From Anarhynchus alexandrinus (taxonomy: Eukaryota > Chordata > Aves > Charadriiformes > Charadriidae): a stretch of 64,000 bases of DNA. The notes below the pieces were generated by a model, which worked only from the letters and a program-made list of their open reading frames with translations, did no database searches and had not been told where the DNA came from. Positions 10,129 through 21,100 of this stretch are shown piece after piece. The position numbers and the translations under genes were made by a program. The DNA lies in NCBI GenBank assembly GCA_008711295.1, contig VUYV01000190.1, forward strand, positions 127,318-191,317, written 5' to 3'. Position 1 is the first letter of the stretch, and every line of letters starts with the position of its first letter.

Positions 10129-11610
10129 CTGCAAAGGAAGAGACTAATGATTAGTTATCACATAGTAGGGTTACAACGTAAAACCAGAATAAAAATTTAG
10201 AATCTGAATATATTTATATAATTAGTTGAACAAAAAGCCTAGAAAAAGGCAAGATGACTGATAGCAAATTCAAGATGTATTTATACATTGTTTAATAATT
10301 CCAAGCATGAGCAGCTATTGTCAAATAAGACTGACCATATATAGCATTGTGCCAGAATACCAACTGCCTCTTTTTCCTAACTAAATAAGAACTGATTATC
10401 AAGTATAGATAAATGCTAAAAGTAATGAATCAATCCTGTAAATAATGCATATGAATAACCTCTTTAAATCTAATGTTCTACTTACACGTGCAAAGACTAG
10501 CCCCTAACTTTTTATGGAACAGTACTGACATGTCTATAATGACAGGCAAAGGAAGAGAAGGTGTAAGGCTCTGCCACTGGAGATGAGGAGAGGGACACTA
10601 CCAAAGATGCTCTTTATAAACATTTCCAATCGAAATACACACAATCCAAAATAAGGTGACTTTATTAACTACTAAACTACTATCCAATTTTATATTAAAA
10701 AAAAGTAATTATAGAAAAAACTAAGGCAGGGAAGGAAAGGCCTTACAGTTCCTTACAAGAGGAGGCCTTTTAACTTCCACTGTAAGCCCTCTCCTAAACG
10801 ATGAGGGGAACTCTGTTCTCTAGTAAAAAGTTCCTTAAATCAGTAAACTTTCATAGAAGCGCTTACTGAAAGCTTAGCTTTTTTTACAAGAGAGGAAGTA
10901 TGCATATACTACCCTGGTATAACACATAGTAACTCTTGCTGCTTAAGAGCAACTTCCCCTGAAGTTAAACAATTCAGAAGGAACATTGTGGAAGGTGTCT
11001 GGCTACAAACTGTATTTTTTAATTCTGTACTTTCAGAATACTGATCTAAAGATGTCCTTGTAAAGGTGAAAGCAGTATAGGTATTGTATCTTTGATTTTG
11101 GCTCACTCAGCCAACCACTACTTCTACTTAGAGTACACTAAAATCACAACAGGATGCTAAAAATACCAGCAATATTACCATCATTAAACACATTCTTTGC
11201 AATTTAGACAACTCGCTTACCAAAATTAAGTTTCCCTAAACCAGAAAATATTTTACTGATACAAGTAAATGCATTTCTGTCTTATGTTTCTACATCAAGT
11301 TATAAATAAACCAACACAGTTCAGTTCAACCTTCAAACGGCCCTAGGAAAACACAGAGATTAAAATACTTTCCCAGTCAACCAGCATGAGTATTTTTAAC
11401 CATTAGACAATCACAAAAGTTACTTTGCAGCTGGTTTTAAGCTTGACCTTAGCGCTTTGAGAGACGGATGAGTAAGAGAAGACACGCTGGGGCTCCAGCA
11501 CTGCCGGCGGTGGGACTCCGGCTCTTTTGGGGTCGACCCCTTCCAGAAAGGGGAACTGGGCAAGAAAGGCACCTGTCCAACACACCTGCGAGCAACAGGA
11601 AAACACTTAC
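10129..11610 (-). other. Probable first intron of the minus-strand gene
   Basis: This lies between the acceptor at 10130-10129 and the donor at 11610-11609. It is AT-rich with stops in all frames. Additional minus-strand donor-like sites occur at 10488 (ACGT|gtaagtag) and near 11215 (TTTTG|gtaagcg); they lack good acceptors and may be cryptic. No repeat was recognised. Confidence 0.45.
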
Positions 11611-12500
11611 CTCGGCCTTCGCTAGCAAAAAAAAAAAATAAAATACTCCCGTCCCAAAAGCCACTCTGCACTTGTCCTATAAGGGCCACCACCAAGTTTC
11701 CCTACTGCAGGCTCGGACGCGAGCAGGAGCGAGCCCTTAGACCTGACTTGAGGATTTCTTTCCATAAGCCCGGGAACGGGACGCAGGGTACGGCTTTGGG
11801 GGCGGCCGGGCTGGTTCAGAAGCCACAGCCGGCGCCGCAGGAGGGGCCGGGGGCCGCCCGCCCACCCGGCCCAGCCCCGCTGCCGGCGGTGACTCTGCAA
11901 CTACCGCTCCCGGCGGGCAGGACACGGGACGGGGCGACAACCGGAGTTCGCTCGGCCCCGATCCCCGCGCGGCCGGAGAGTGCCCGGGCGGCGGCTGCCA
12001 CCCCGGAAGGCCGGGCAGCCCCGGCGCGCAGCCGGAGCAGGGAGGGAAGGAGGGAGGCCGGCAGCTCGGGCCGTCCCCGCCCCAGACGCTCACCGAGCCC
12101 GGCGGGGCGAAGTCACCAGCGCGGACTCCCGGCGACAAGTTTCTTTGCTGCTCCGGTGGCGGCTGGCGCGAAGTGAGGCCCCAGCGGTAGCCCGCAGCCC
12201 TATGGGGCGGCCCCGGCCCGCCCACCGGCCGCGGCCCCCTCCTCCCTTCCCCTCCCCTCCCCTCCCCGCCGTGCTGAGGGGGCAGCGCCGCTGCCACTCA
12301 CCGCCCGCCGCTCCCCGGGGAGGCCTCCGCCGCTGCCGGGCGGGGCCGGCGGGAGGAGGCGGAGACGGAGGCGGGGCGGGCCGCGCCGGGGCGGCCGGCC
12401 GGCGGGTAGCGGTAGGGGAAGCGCGTCGTGTGCGGCCTCTACCCGCGCTGTGGCGGGGGGCGGCTGCCCGCCGGTGTGGGACGAAGAGGAGAGGTTGTCT
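11611..12500 (-). promoter_or_regulatory. Minus-strand 5' UTR exon region inside CpG island 1, with alternative donors
   Basis: Three minus-strand donor-like sites lie in or beside the CpG island: GGCG|gtgagtgg (exon end 12302), CTCG|gtgagcgt (exon end 12094) and CCGAG|gtaagtgt (exon end 11611). Each could join a non-coding first exon to the coding exon that begins at 10128. The intervening 11600-10130 would then be the first intron, and its AT-rich composition with no open coding frame agrees. No TATA box was seen, which is usual for CpG-island promoters with dispersed starts. The transcription start cannot be placed from sequence; the exon boundaries here are inferred. Confidence 0.45.
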
Positions 12501-12960
12501 TGAGGGAGGCGGGCGGGGCGGGCTGGGGCAGCTCCAAAATGGCAGCGCGGGTGGCGGTGCGGCGCCCCCGCCCTCAGGGGAAGGTCCGTGGGGCGGCGGT
12601 GGCGGCTGCGAGGCGGCTTCTGTCGGGCCGTGAGGTGGGGAAGCGGCGGAGGCGGGGCCGGGGCCGCGGCGGGCGGCCAGCGCTGAGGGAGCAGCGGCCA
12701 GCCGGCTTCCCGCACCATCCGGCCCCGAGTCGTCCGAGGTGCGGATAAAATCCTGTTCTCCTCAAGTTTGGTCCTTAACTTGTCCTTTTAGGGACCAGAA
12801 GGAAGGGGCTTGGCATGGCGGCGGGCAGGGGTCGGTGCTCTCTCAGCCGGGGTGGGCGACACCCGCTTCCCCCTGAGGCAGTGCTCCTCCGTAGGGAGCA
12901 AAAGGAGTGAAGAGAAGGGGGTAAAAGGGCGGTAACCGAGAGACTAGTTATTCCTAAATG
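11740..12960. promoter_or_regulatory. CpG island 1, probable bidirectional promoter
   Basis: GC content and CpG density jump abruptly from AT-rich flanks to a block dense in CGG, GCC and GGGCGG motifs. Several Sp1-type GC boxes are visible (for example around 12365-12380 and 12510-12525). There is a C-rich tract with repeated CCCCTCC at 12236-12270. Minus-strand donors occur on its left half. On its right half are a plus-strand YY1-like motif (caaaatggcagc, 12535-12546), a plus-strand acceptor (gtccttttag, ending 12791) and a plus-strand donor (GGCG|gtgagctg, GT at 13027-13028). Long frames are open on both strands and in several registers (for example 11980-12633 plus, 11737-12297 minus); this is expected where stop codons are rare and is not evidence of coding. 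The divergent arrangement is inferred from splice-site orientation. Confidence 0.75.
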
Positions 12961-13026
12961 TCCTCGAAGTTACTACTTCATACTCCTGCACTTCTGCCGC
13001 GTACATGGAAGGCTCCTGGGCTGGCG
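12535..13026 (+). promoter_or_regulatory. Possible plus-strand first exon(s) leaving CpG island 1
   Basis: The motif caaaatggcagc at 12535-12546 resembles the YY1 element that often marks starts of TATA-less vertebrate genes, on the plus strand here. Downstream, a strong acceptor (ccttaacttgtccttttag) ends at 12791. An ATG at 12815 (GGCATGGCGGC) opens a 31-codon frame beginning MAAGRGRCSLSRGG, and a donor GGCG|gtgagc follows at 13027. The short frame closes at 12910 before the donor, so the segment could be 5' UTR with an upstream ORF or part of a non-coding transcript. No downstream plus-strand exon could be tied to it. Confidence 0.3.
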
Positions 13027-13027
13027 G

Positions 13028-14353
13028 TGAGCTGTAAACTGATCTGCAGGCGTTGCTGTTGTATTGGTAGTAAGCTTGTTTCTTTTGAGAAATAATACAT
13101 GACTTTTTATTTTTGAGCTACTTTAAATAAGTCAAGGTTCCCACGTGGTACTGTGATTAGCTTCTAATTAAAAAACACCCAAACAACAAATAAACAAAAC
13201 CACCACAAACCCAACCTCACAAACTCAAAATAGGAGATTAAATTTAAACTTAAGCCATTCATGTGAGTAATGTAGTCATTTTTACAAGTTCCAAGTTTGC
13301 AGCAGATCATGGGGAGCTGCGATATGTTTCATTTCTAAAATGTCAGTTAGATCCTACTTGTTGATGTCACTGCATGTTGGGATTTTTTTAACCCCCAAAC
13401 AAAAACGTGGTCCCCAGCATCCTTTTTCCTTGCCTTGGAAGTCCTCACAAAATTCTTCCTTTTACCTAAAATGAGTTTCAATAAACATGAAGTTAAGCAT
13501 CTGTTAACTTCAAATTAAAATAAGATTTGGAAAAAAAAAACAACAGGTATTTTTAAGAAAATAATTTGCAGTCTGAGTCTAATATGGTTTTATCAGGCAC
13601 ATACAATGCCTGCCTTATCTGTTTAGTTGTTTCTTTAGGCTGACGGTATGACTTAACTCAGATATGACAAACCTACTGCTGCAATCTGCTCCCCTTGCTA
13701 CTCACATTTGCTTCAAGATATTATTCTGTACAATTGATTTGATATTTAGTGGGTGTGCTTAACGGATGTAACTTGCTGAGGGAACAGGTGGAAATGAGGG
13801 TGGTAGCTGGAAAAGTAACTAAAAAGGGAGTGTAAAATGAAGCCTCCCCTGCTGCTTGTGCCCGCTCCTTTCCGACACAAGGCACAGTCACACATGGCAT
13901 AAGCTGTTCCAGAGGAGCTCAGTTCAAGGTTAAAACTGCCGCGCTGACTACTAACTTGCTTAACAGTGAGACTGAATGTAAAATATATTCTGTGGTTGCT
14001 CATGGCTGACCTTACATTGAAGATGCACATTAGTGCCACTGCTGACCTTGATCAGGTCCTTACTTAAGAAGAGGCCAACTAAACCTTTGCAGTAAATGAA
14101 TTGTCACACATACCTTATATGCTCACATACATGTCATATAAATACATACAACGTTACTAAGGGTAAACCAAGCTCAAACATGATGGCAGCTTCCATTATC
14201 AACTCCACTAATTTCACTTTGGCTTATACTTTATCACAAATAATTAGTTCCCATTTGGCAGTAGCACAGTTGCCAATTGTTACAGCTACAGAGAAGAAAC
14301 ATGGAAGTACTGTAATAACTTGTTGCAACACCTTTTTTAATTTCAGTTATGAC
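13028..14353. other. AT-rich non-coding flank of CpG island 1
   Basis: An A/C-rich low-complexity tract lies at 13168-13215 (repeated caaaacc-type units). No convincing exon was seen. A minus-strand frame at 13746-14039 has no supporting splice sites. Confidence 0.45.
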
Positions 14354-15163
14354 TCATAGAATCAATAGAATGGTTAAGGTTGGAAGGGACCTCTGGAGGT
14401 CATCTGGTCCAACTTCCCTGCTCAAGCAGGGCCACCTACAGCTGGTTGCCCAGGACAGTGTCCAGACCAGATGGCTTTTGAGGATCTCTAAGTATGGAGA
14501 CTCCACAACCTCTATAGACAACCTGTGCCAGTGCTTGGTCAGCCTCACAGTAAAAAAAGCTTTTCCTGATGTTCAGACGGAGCCTCCCGTATTTTAGTTT
14601 GTGCCCATCGCTTCTGTTCCTTTGTCACTGGGCAGCAGTGGAAAGAGCCTGGCTCCATCCTGATCGACTTGATCGACTGATGTCATCTACTTGGACTNGT
14701 AAGATCTTCCTGAGCCTTCTCCAGGCTGAAGAGTCCCAGCTCTATCAGCCTTCCCTCATAGAAGATGCTCCAGTCCCTTCATCATCTCTGCGGCCCCTTT
14801 TTTGGACTCCCTCCAGTCTGTCCATGTCTCTCTTGTACTGGGGAGCCTAGAACTGGGCACAGCACTCCAGGTGTGGCCTCACCAGTGCTGAGCAGAGGGG
14901 AAGGATCACCTCCCTCCACCTGCTGGCAATGCTTTGTCTAATGCAGCCCAGGATGCCATTACCCTTCTTTGCAACAAGGGCACATCACTGGCTCATGTTC
15001 AACTTGGTGTTCACTGGGACCCCCAGGTCCTTTCCTGCCAAGCTGCTTTCCATCTGGGTGGCCCCCAGCACATATTGGTGCCTGGGGTGGTTCCTCCCCA
15101 GGTGCAGGACTTTGCACTTCCCCTTGTTTAACTGCATTAGGTTCCTGTCAGCCCAGATTAAAA
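14354..15163 (-). mobile_element. CR1 LINE, about 800-bp 3' fragment, minus strand
   Basis: It starts on the plus strand with 'tcatagaatcaatagaatgg', the complement of the CR1 tail, and 'ggttggaagggacctctgg'. It continues through the characteristic CR1 blocks to 'cttgtttaactgcattaggttcc' and 'tgtcagcccag', where it is 5'-truncated beside an A-run at 15165-15174. Minus-strand coding of the reverse-transcriptase C-terminus is broken by stops. One ambiguous base (N) is at 14698. The segment 14735-14960 is nearly identical to 6425-6645 in the CR1 at 6 kb, which indicates the same subfamily. Confidence 0.93.
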
Positions 15164-18100
15164 AAAAAATCTTCTTGCAACAAGAACAAAATACAAAAGA
15201 TTGCAGTTCATCCAGTTTCTTTTTGTATTAGAGAATCAATAATCCTTTTACAAGTATTTTGTAAGTTTACAGAGTGATGTTTGTTGACTTTAGCTGATTT
15301 CTGTAAACATTGTTTACTCAAGATACAATAAAAGGTAGTAGTAGATAGCCTGAACATTTTAGGTGCAGTACTAAGATATAGGTTGAAATTAACTGCTTTT
15401 CCATATAATCATCAATGAGTTATAGAAATATACTTGAACAGGGACATCTAATCATCTGAGCAACTCATATGTTGCCTCTCTTAAACTGCATGTGATACAA
15501 ACCGACATTTTCACATTCTGTTGTGAAATTGATATTTCAGCATCTAGACACGTGTACTATTGAAATGTTTAAGAAAAGCCTGTCTCTTAAAAAATTAAAT
15601 TGTAACAGCAAAAAACAAGATCATGCTAAGCAACATTTAAATACAACATTTTGTTATTTAATCAATCAATTAAAACTGATCTACCTATCATATTACTGAA
15701 ATGAAATCACATTTGTAGTATTGCTGGCATACAAGTAGTTTCTCAGCAGTCCAGGGGAAAAACAATTTAATCAAACTATTCCAAAAACAAAGAGAGAAAG
15801 CAGTGATCATCCAAGAAAATAGACCTGCATGAAGTATGAATCATTCCAATGAATAGCCTTCAACTCTGTGTTTGTCACAACACCTCTGAATGAGAGTCCA
15901 TTTCTTTAGTCCATGGTACACTCAGAAACAGATTTGACGTAATTACTGTGGATGTTTCTGGAATATGCTAATTCTGGCAAAAATATTGTCAGCAGTGCTC
16001 CTGTTGTAAGAGTAAGAAGAGCTGAAAAATACATAGAGAAATTCCATGTGCATCTTCAGTAGTTGTGAAAGGAAGTACCTTATGGAAATGAAAATATCTG
16101 AGTGATGCTAAATAACCTGTACTAAAAGCCGTCTCAAGGATCATCTCTTTTCTTTGCCCCACCTTGCCGATTAAGAGAACAGCTGTTATTTCAAAATAAT
16201 AGGTTTTGTTGTTTATTCTGTTACACCCCTTTTAACAGTATAATTTAATTGATGGAAGCATTACATCAGCATAAAATTAGTGTAATAAAAGCTCCAGCAT
16301 ACCTCATGACCAGCTGGGTACTATTGTTTCATTAGACTAAGGACCAAGCTGAAAACAGATTTTATTTTAATTTTTTTTTTTTTAAGGCAGTGTGTAATTC
16401 TAAAGCAGCAGGTATTTTCTGTCAGAAAGAACTTAATACATTAAGCATACTGAGACGACAGACATAGAATCTGGAGAATCAACAATATGATGTCAGCAAC
16501 TAAGATGATAATGCCATTTGGGATGGACATATGGGAGAAAGAATTAGTAGAAGGCAAGGGTGGGAGCAAAGGGAAAGAAAAACACGAGAAAGTGGGCACA
16601 AAAAGCAGGTAAAAATAGGAATTGAGGAGTTTTGTGAAAATTGCGGTAAAGACTGTTCTTCCTAGATCTACATATTAAATACACCTCTGTCACCTCAGGG
16701 TTGGAGTAGCTTTTCATAAGTACCTGTTTTCATGTGCTAAAGTATGTAGGCTAATGTGAGCATCCTTCCCTGTCCACTGCTCTTTTAACCGCTCTTTATT
16801 CCACTGTCCATATGCCAAATACTCTTTGGATGGCAGCACGCAAGTAGTGTTCGTCATCATTGCTTGATATAAAACAGCAACACTGTCATTTTCCCATCAG
16901 CTCTCTCAGCTGTGAGGAAAGGGTCAACATTTTCCTTTTCATGAATACCTGTGCTATAGGTGACTTACGTGGCATCAGATGTTCAGTGTGCACTTATTTC
17001 TCAGCTATCTTTTCTCATCATGGACATACACCATGAAGGAGGAAAAGATTTTAAAAATGGGCACAGATACAACCAGGTTCACACAGGTGATAATTAAGTA
17101 AGGCTGTGAAGGTCTGACACAGCAGCTATTAGGAGTTAAGTCCTGGGCTGGATGCGTTCCGTGGAGCAGGTAAAGGGGAGCGTGCTCCTCTTTCATTTCC
17201 TTGAATATTCTCGATTCTTCATTTCACAACTTCACCCTGAGACAGCTACTGCTTTTATTGCTAATCCACGATCTAAATGGGACTTGGCTGTCTAATGCCT
17301 GAAGCTGCACCTGAATCAAACTTGTACTTGTTCTGTTCTGCTACAGTCTAGAGAAAACCGGGCAATTTTCCTAGAGGGAAGGAATATTACCTTAAATGTT
17401 TATACACAAAAAACCAGCAATAAGTATCAACAAAGTCTGGAACTCTTATCTTCAATCAGTTTGGTGTTGCCAGAGATGAAATTTTGTCTAAAACTAAACT
17501 GGACATATTTAAGCACTCAGGATTTCTTGATAAAAGTAACTTTTTACTCTACAGTTTGTAAGTGGTTTGTAAGTAAATGAGGTTGCACTGAGAAGTACTG
17601 TGGCCCCCCTCAAACAACATATTTAACACAGATGAGTTTGCATCAAACTTTCAAATTGCCAAGGATGCCAAAAATTTTGTCCTGTAAATTGATCCGTAGG
17701 TGTTCTTTCCTTTGCAAGTCACACATAATCTTTTGCTTACAGCGACCTCTAGTGTGAATGAATGAATGAAACAATGCAGTGCCATCCAAGGTAGTGCAAA
17801 TCGTATGCATTCACACCGATACCTGTTTAAGGGGACACATATGTGTGCCATCTGTTTGACTATGTGACAGACTGCTTTATGGATTAAACAAGCATGCAAA
17901 ACATGAATAGGAAACCATAAAACCAAAAACATTTCCTCAGCCATACTGAATAAATAAAGACTTTGAAAATCTTTCATGATTTCTGTGAAATTTTGTTTAG
18001 ATTTTTCTTTGTCAAAACCCCCATGCGTGATTCAGGTAATTTCCAGCATTCCCAAGTGCCAGAGATTGCTTTTACTTTCTGAAGTACAGCCTTGTACTGG

Positions 18101-21100
18101 ACTTTGTATGAGAGATACAAATCAGAAGGCAGTGATGCAAGAATTTTTACTGGGACTGCTGTAAAATGTACAGATTCTCCAAACCCTGGCCCCAATATAG
18201 TTATGAATTAGCCTCGCTATGTTGCATACATTTTTGTCACCCAAGTATATTTGAGTAACCGTTTCCCCCCTCTCTTTTACAGAACAACTTGAATGGATTA
18301 AAAAAAAAAAAAAGCTCTAAAGCAGAGACTTTTCTGTTCGGTTCCTTCCAAATTGCAGGAGAAAAGCAGAAAGTGGAGCACATCATTATAACAAGTAAGT
18401 TAGCAAGGAAAATTCCTGATAGTTGGCAATGTTAAATCTGGAATGTAATGGTTAAAGGGAATTTAGCTCTGGAATTAGTTAATTCAGTCCTTGAATTCAT
18501 GGTATAAAGCATCTTCCCACATTTCAGGAGGAAATAATCTCTGGCCACTTTGGATGAATAGAAATGATCACTTCTTTGTCAAACAGACAAGTTCACATGG
18601 CTTGAAATACAAAGTGTTAATAATTTGCAAAGGATACGACAAAAATTTTTTTATAAACTACCTTCAGTCCTTTCCAGGATTCCATCTGCTACACAGCAGC
18701 AAACATAGACATGTTGTTCTCTATCCACAAAACATTATGTATAAATTGCCATCTGAAAAACTGAGTTGCTACATTTCAGTTTCAGGCACATTTAATCTAA
18801 AGGATTCTGTAATAGAGATTGTGTAGAATTTAATTAAGTTTTTAGAAATGTGCAAAACTGTCACATCAAAAATTGAATTTCTAACAGGAAATATATGCTG
18901 TTAGTCCTATACATGTCAGATCAAATCCTATCATATTGTGGCTTTCAGTGTTTTAGTCAGGAAGCCTTCATAGAGCTGTATTAGTCATTAAACTTTCAAA
19001 TCATATTTATGTCAATATTGCTATCTGCAAATCTCACTGCTTCCTGCCTAAAAAATTAGCCACTTATTTCAAAGTTTTGAATACAAGCACATTGACAGAA
19101 ATGTGAAAAGAGAGCAAAGTGTTAAGGAATTATTAAATAGAGAATTTCAGAATTATTATATGCAAAGTTCACATTGTTCATTATTGATTATATAAAATAA
19201 TCAAGAGAAAAGGTTCAGACAATTTGAAATGCAGATTTAAACCTCTGTTCTTGTCCATTCGGCTCTTATCTTCCAAAAAACTTTTACGTGCAACTTTTCT
19301 ACTATATCTTTCACTATGTTCAGATTTTATTGATGCGTGTCAGTACTACAATCCAGTTAATTAACATCAAAAGCAACAGAATTTACTAACTTTAACAGTG
19401 ACTTTACCTGACATTAGGGACAGGTTGCAGCTCTTTAATAATGCTGTTTTGTCATAGCAAATGCAATCATCTAATTACTCTTATGGTGCCAAATGTGGTT
19501 AGTCTGTGTTCTCACAGGATGGTGTTTGTCAGCTTGAGCCATTTCAGTATCTTCACAATCCTGTCTGCAATTACTAAGTTATACACACAAGGCCCCCACC
19601 AGGTGGCAATAACACTCTTCATTCTTTAAAGCATTTGCTATATTTTAGGTGGTAGAAATGTATGTTATGTACTAATTAGAGAGGGAAAAAGTTGTGCTTT
19701 ATAATAAAGTGAAGTTGATAGAAAATGTGATTTTCCTGAACTCTCAAGGTACAAGCACTTATGAAAAGTCATTTGTGAGTGGTAACAGACTGCAGGGTGC
19801 TAGGCAATATTCATTGTTAGGTTCTTAAAATCTATTTCAATAGAAATACAAGTAACATATTCCACTTGGTTCCTGAGAAACTGATATTGTTTAAATTTGC
19901 CTTTTGATGAAACCACAGACAGCAGAGAGTGTGAAATGCTAGTTTACTAGGGGGAGCTTAAACCTCACAGAGGTCTCACAATTTTAGCTCAAATTTAGAC
20001 TGATCAAATTCACACCTACAACTACAAGTTAAATGCTCTTTTTAGTTTTTTTAATCTAGATGTATTTCTGTAAGTGCTGTACAACTGCTATATTCCTATC
20101 CTGTATTTCTGGAGGAGAAAATGTGCATATATGCGCTGTAGGACTCCCATTTGCCAGAAGTGGTGGACTTGCTGTGCACTCACTTTTCAGACGCTCTGCA
20201 CATGGTCAGGAATCTTTTTACAACACGTTACAAACTCCACCTGCAGGGCTGTGCACCTGCTTCAACCAGCCGTACGAGTTCCACATACTCAGGGTTTCCA
20301 GATTTATTGCAGCCCAGTTAGAGTTACTGGTCTGACAGCATGTAAAAAGTCCTCTACCAGTGAGGAAAAATCCTCAAATTTCTCCTAGAAATTTCCATGA
20401 AGAAAAACGGTATGTATGAGGAAACCGAAAGATACAACTGTTGTGGTATCTCAAAACTAGTCACACAATAGTTACTTGACTCTTCAGTGTCTTGTCATGC
20501 ACAGGCATGCAATGTGCTCAGTTGTTTTCTTGAGTTCCCTGTGATAATACATCACAAGACTAAGTGCCCAAAATGGTGTTCAGAAGGAATGAAGAGGACA
20601 GCACCTAATCAGTCAAGCAGAAAGTCCTAAGGAAGGAGGTGGAGACAAACACTACCAACTTTCTCATACAGGGGAAACAGTTTAGAACAAATGCCTGTTT
20701 CTGCTCATACAATAGAACTTATGGTAGTTTTTAAGAACTGAAGTCATCTTGTATACTTTACGTGCCTTTTTTGTACATCTTCAGTCAGCAGAACTCTTAT
20801 GTTCCAGCAGTACACCGATCATTTAATAATTTCCACAAATACTATGCAAATAAAATATTTTTTCCTGCTCCCTCATGTAGAGGTGTACATACATAAAATT
20901 TCATAAGTATTTCCAAAATATTTCACTGTAACCTCAAAAACCAGAACTGGTCAGCATCCTTTCTTGTACATTCTGAATTTTTAACCTATTGCAACTTAAC
21001 ATAAACTGCCCATTTTTTCTTTTTTTTTCCAAAATGCTTACATTTGGCATAAAGAAAAAGCTGCTGTAGGAAAAGATGATAGCAACGTAGGCATTATTTT

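Noticed and set aside
11737..12718. Long frames on both strands in CpG island 1 (up to 217 codons)
   Set aside because: Same composition artefact; splice signals inside point to UTR use.
14929..15277. Plus-strand frames of about 100 codons
   Set aside because: They are antisense to the CR1 element.
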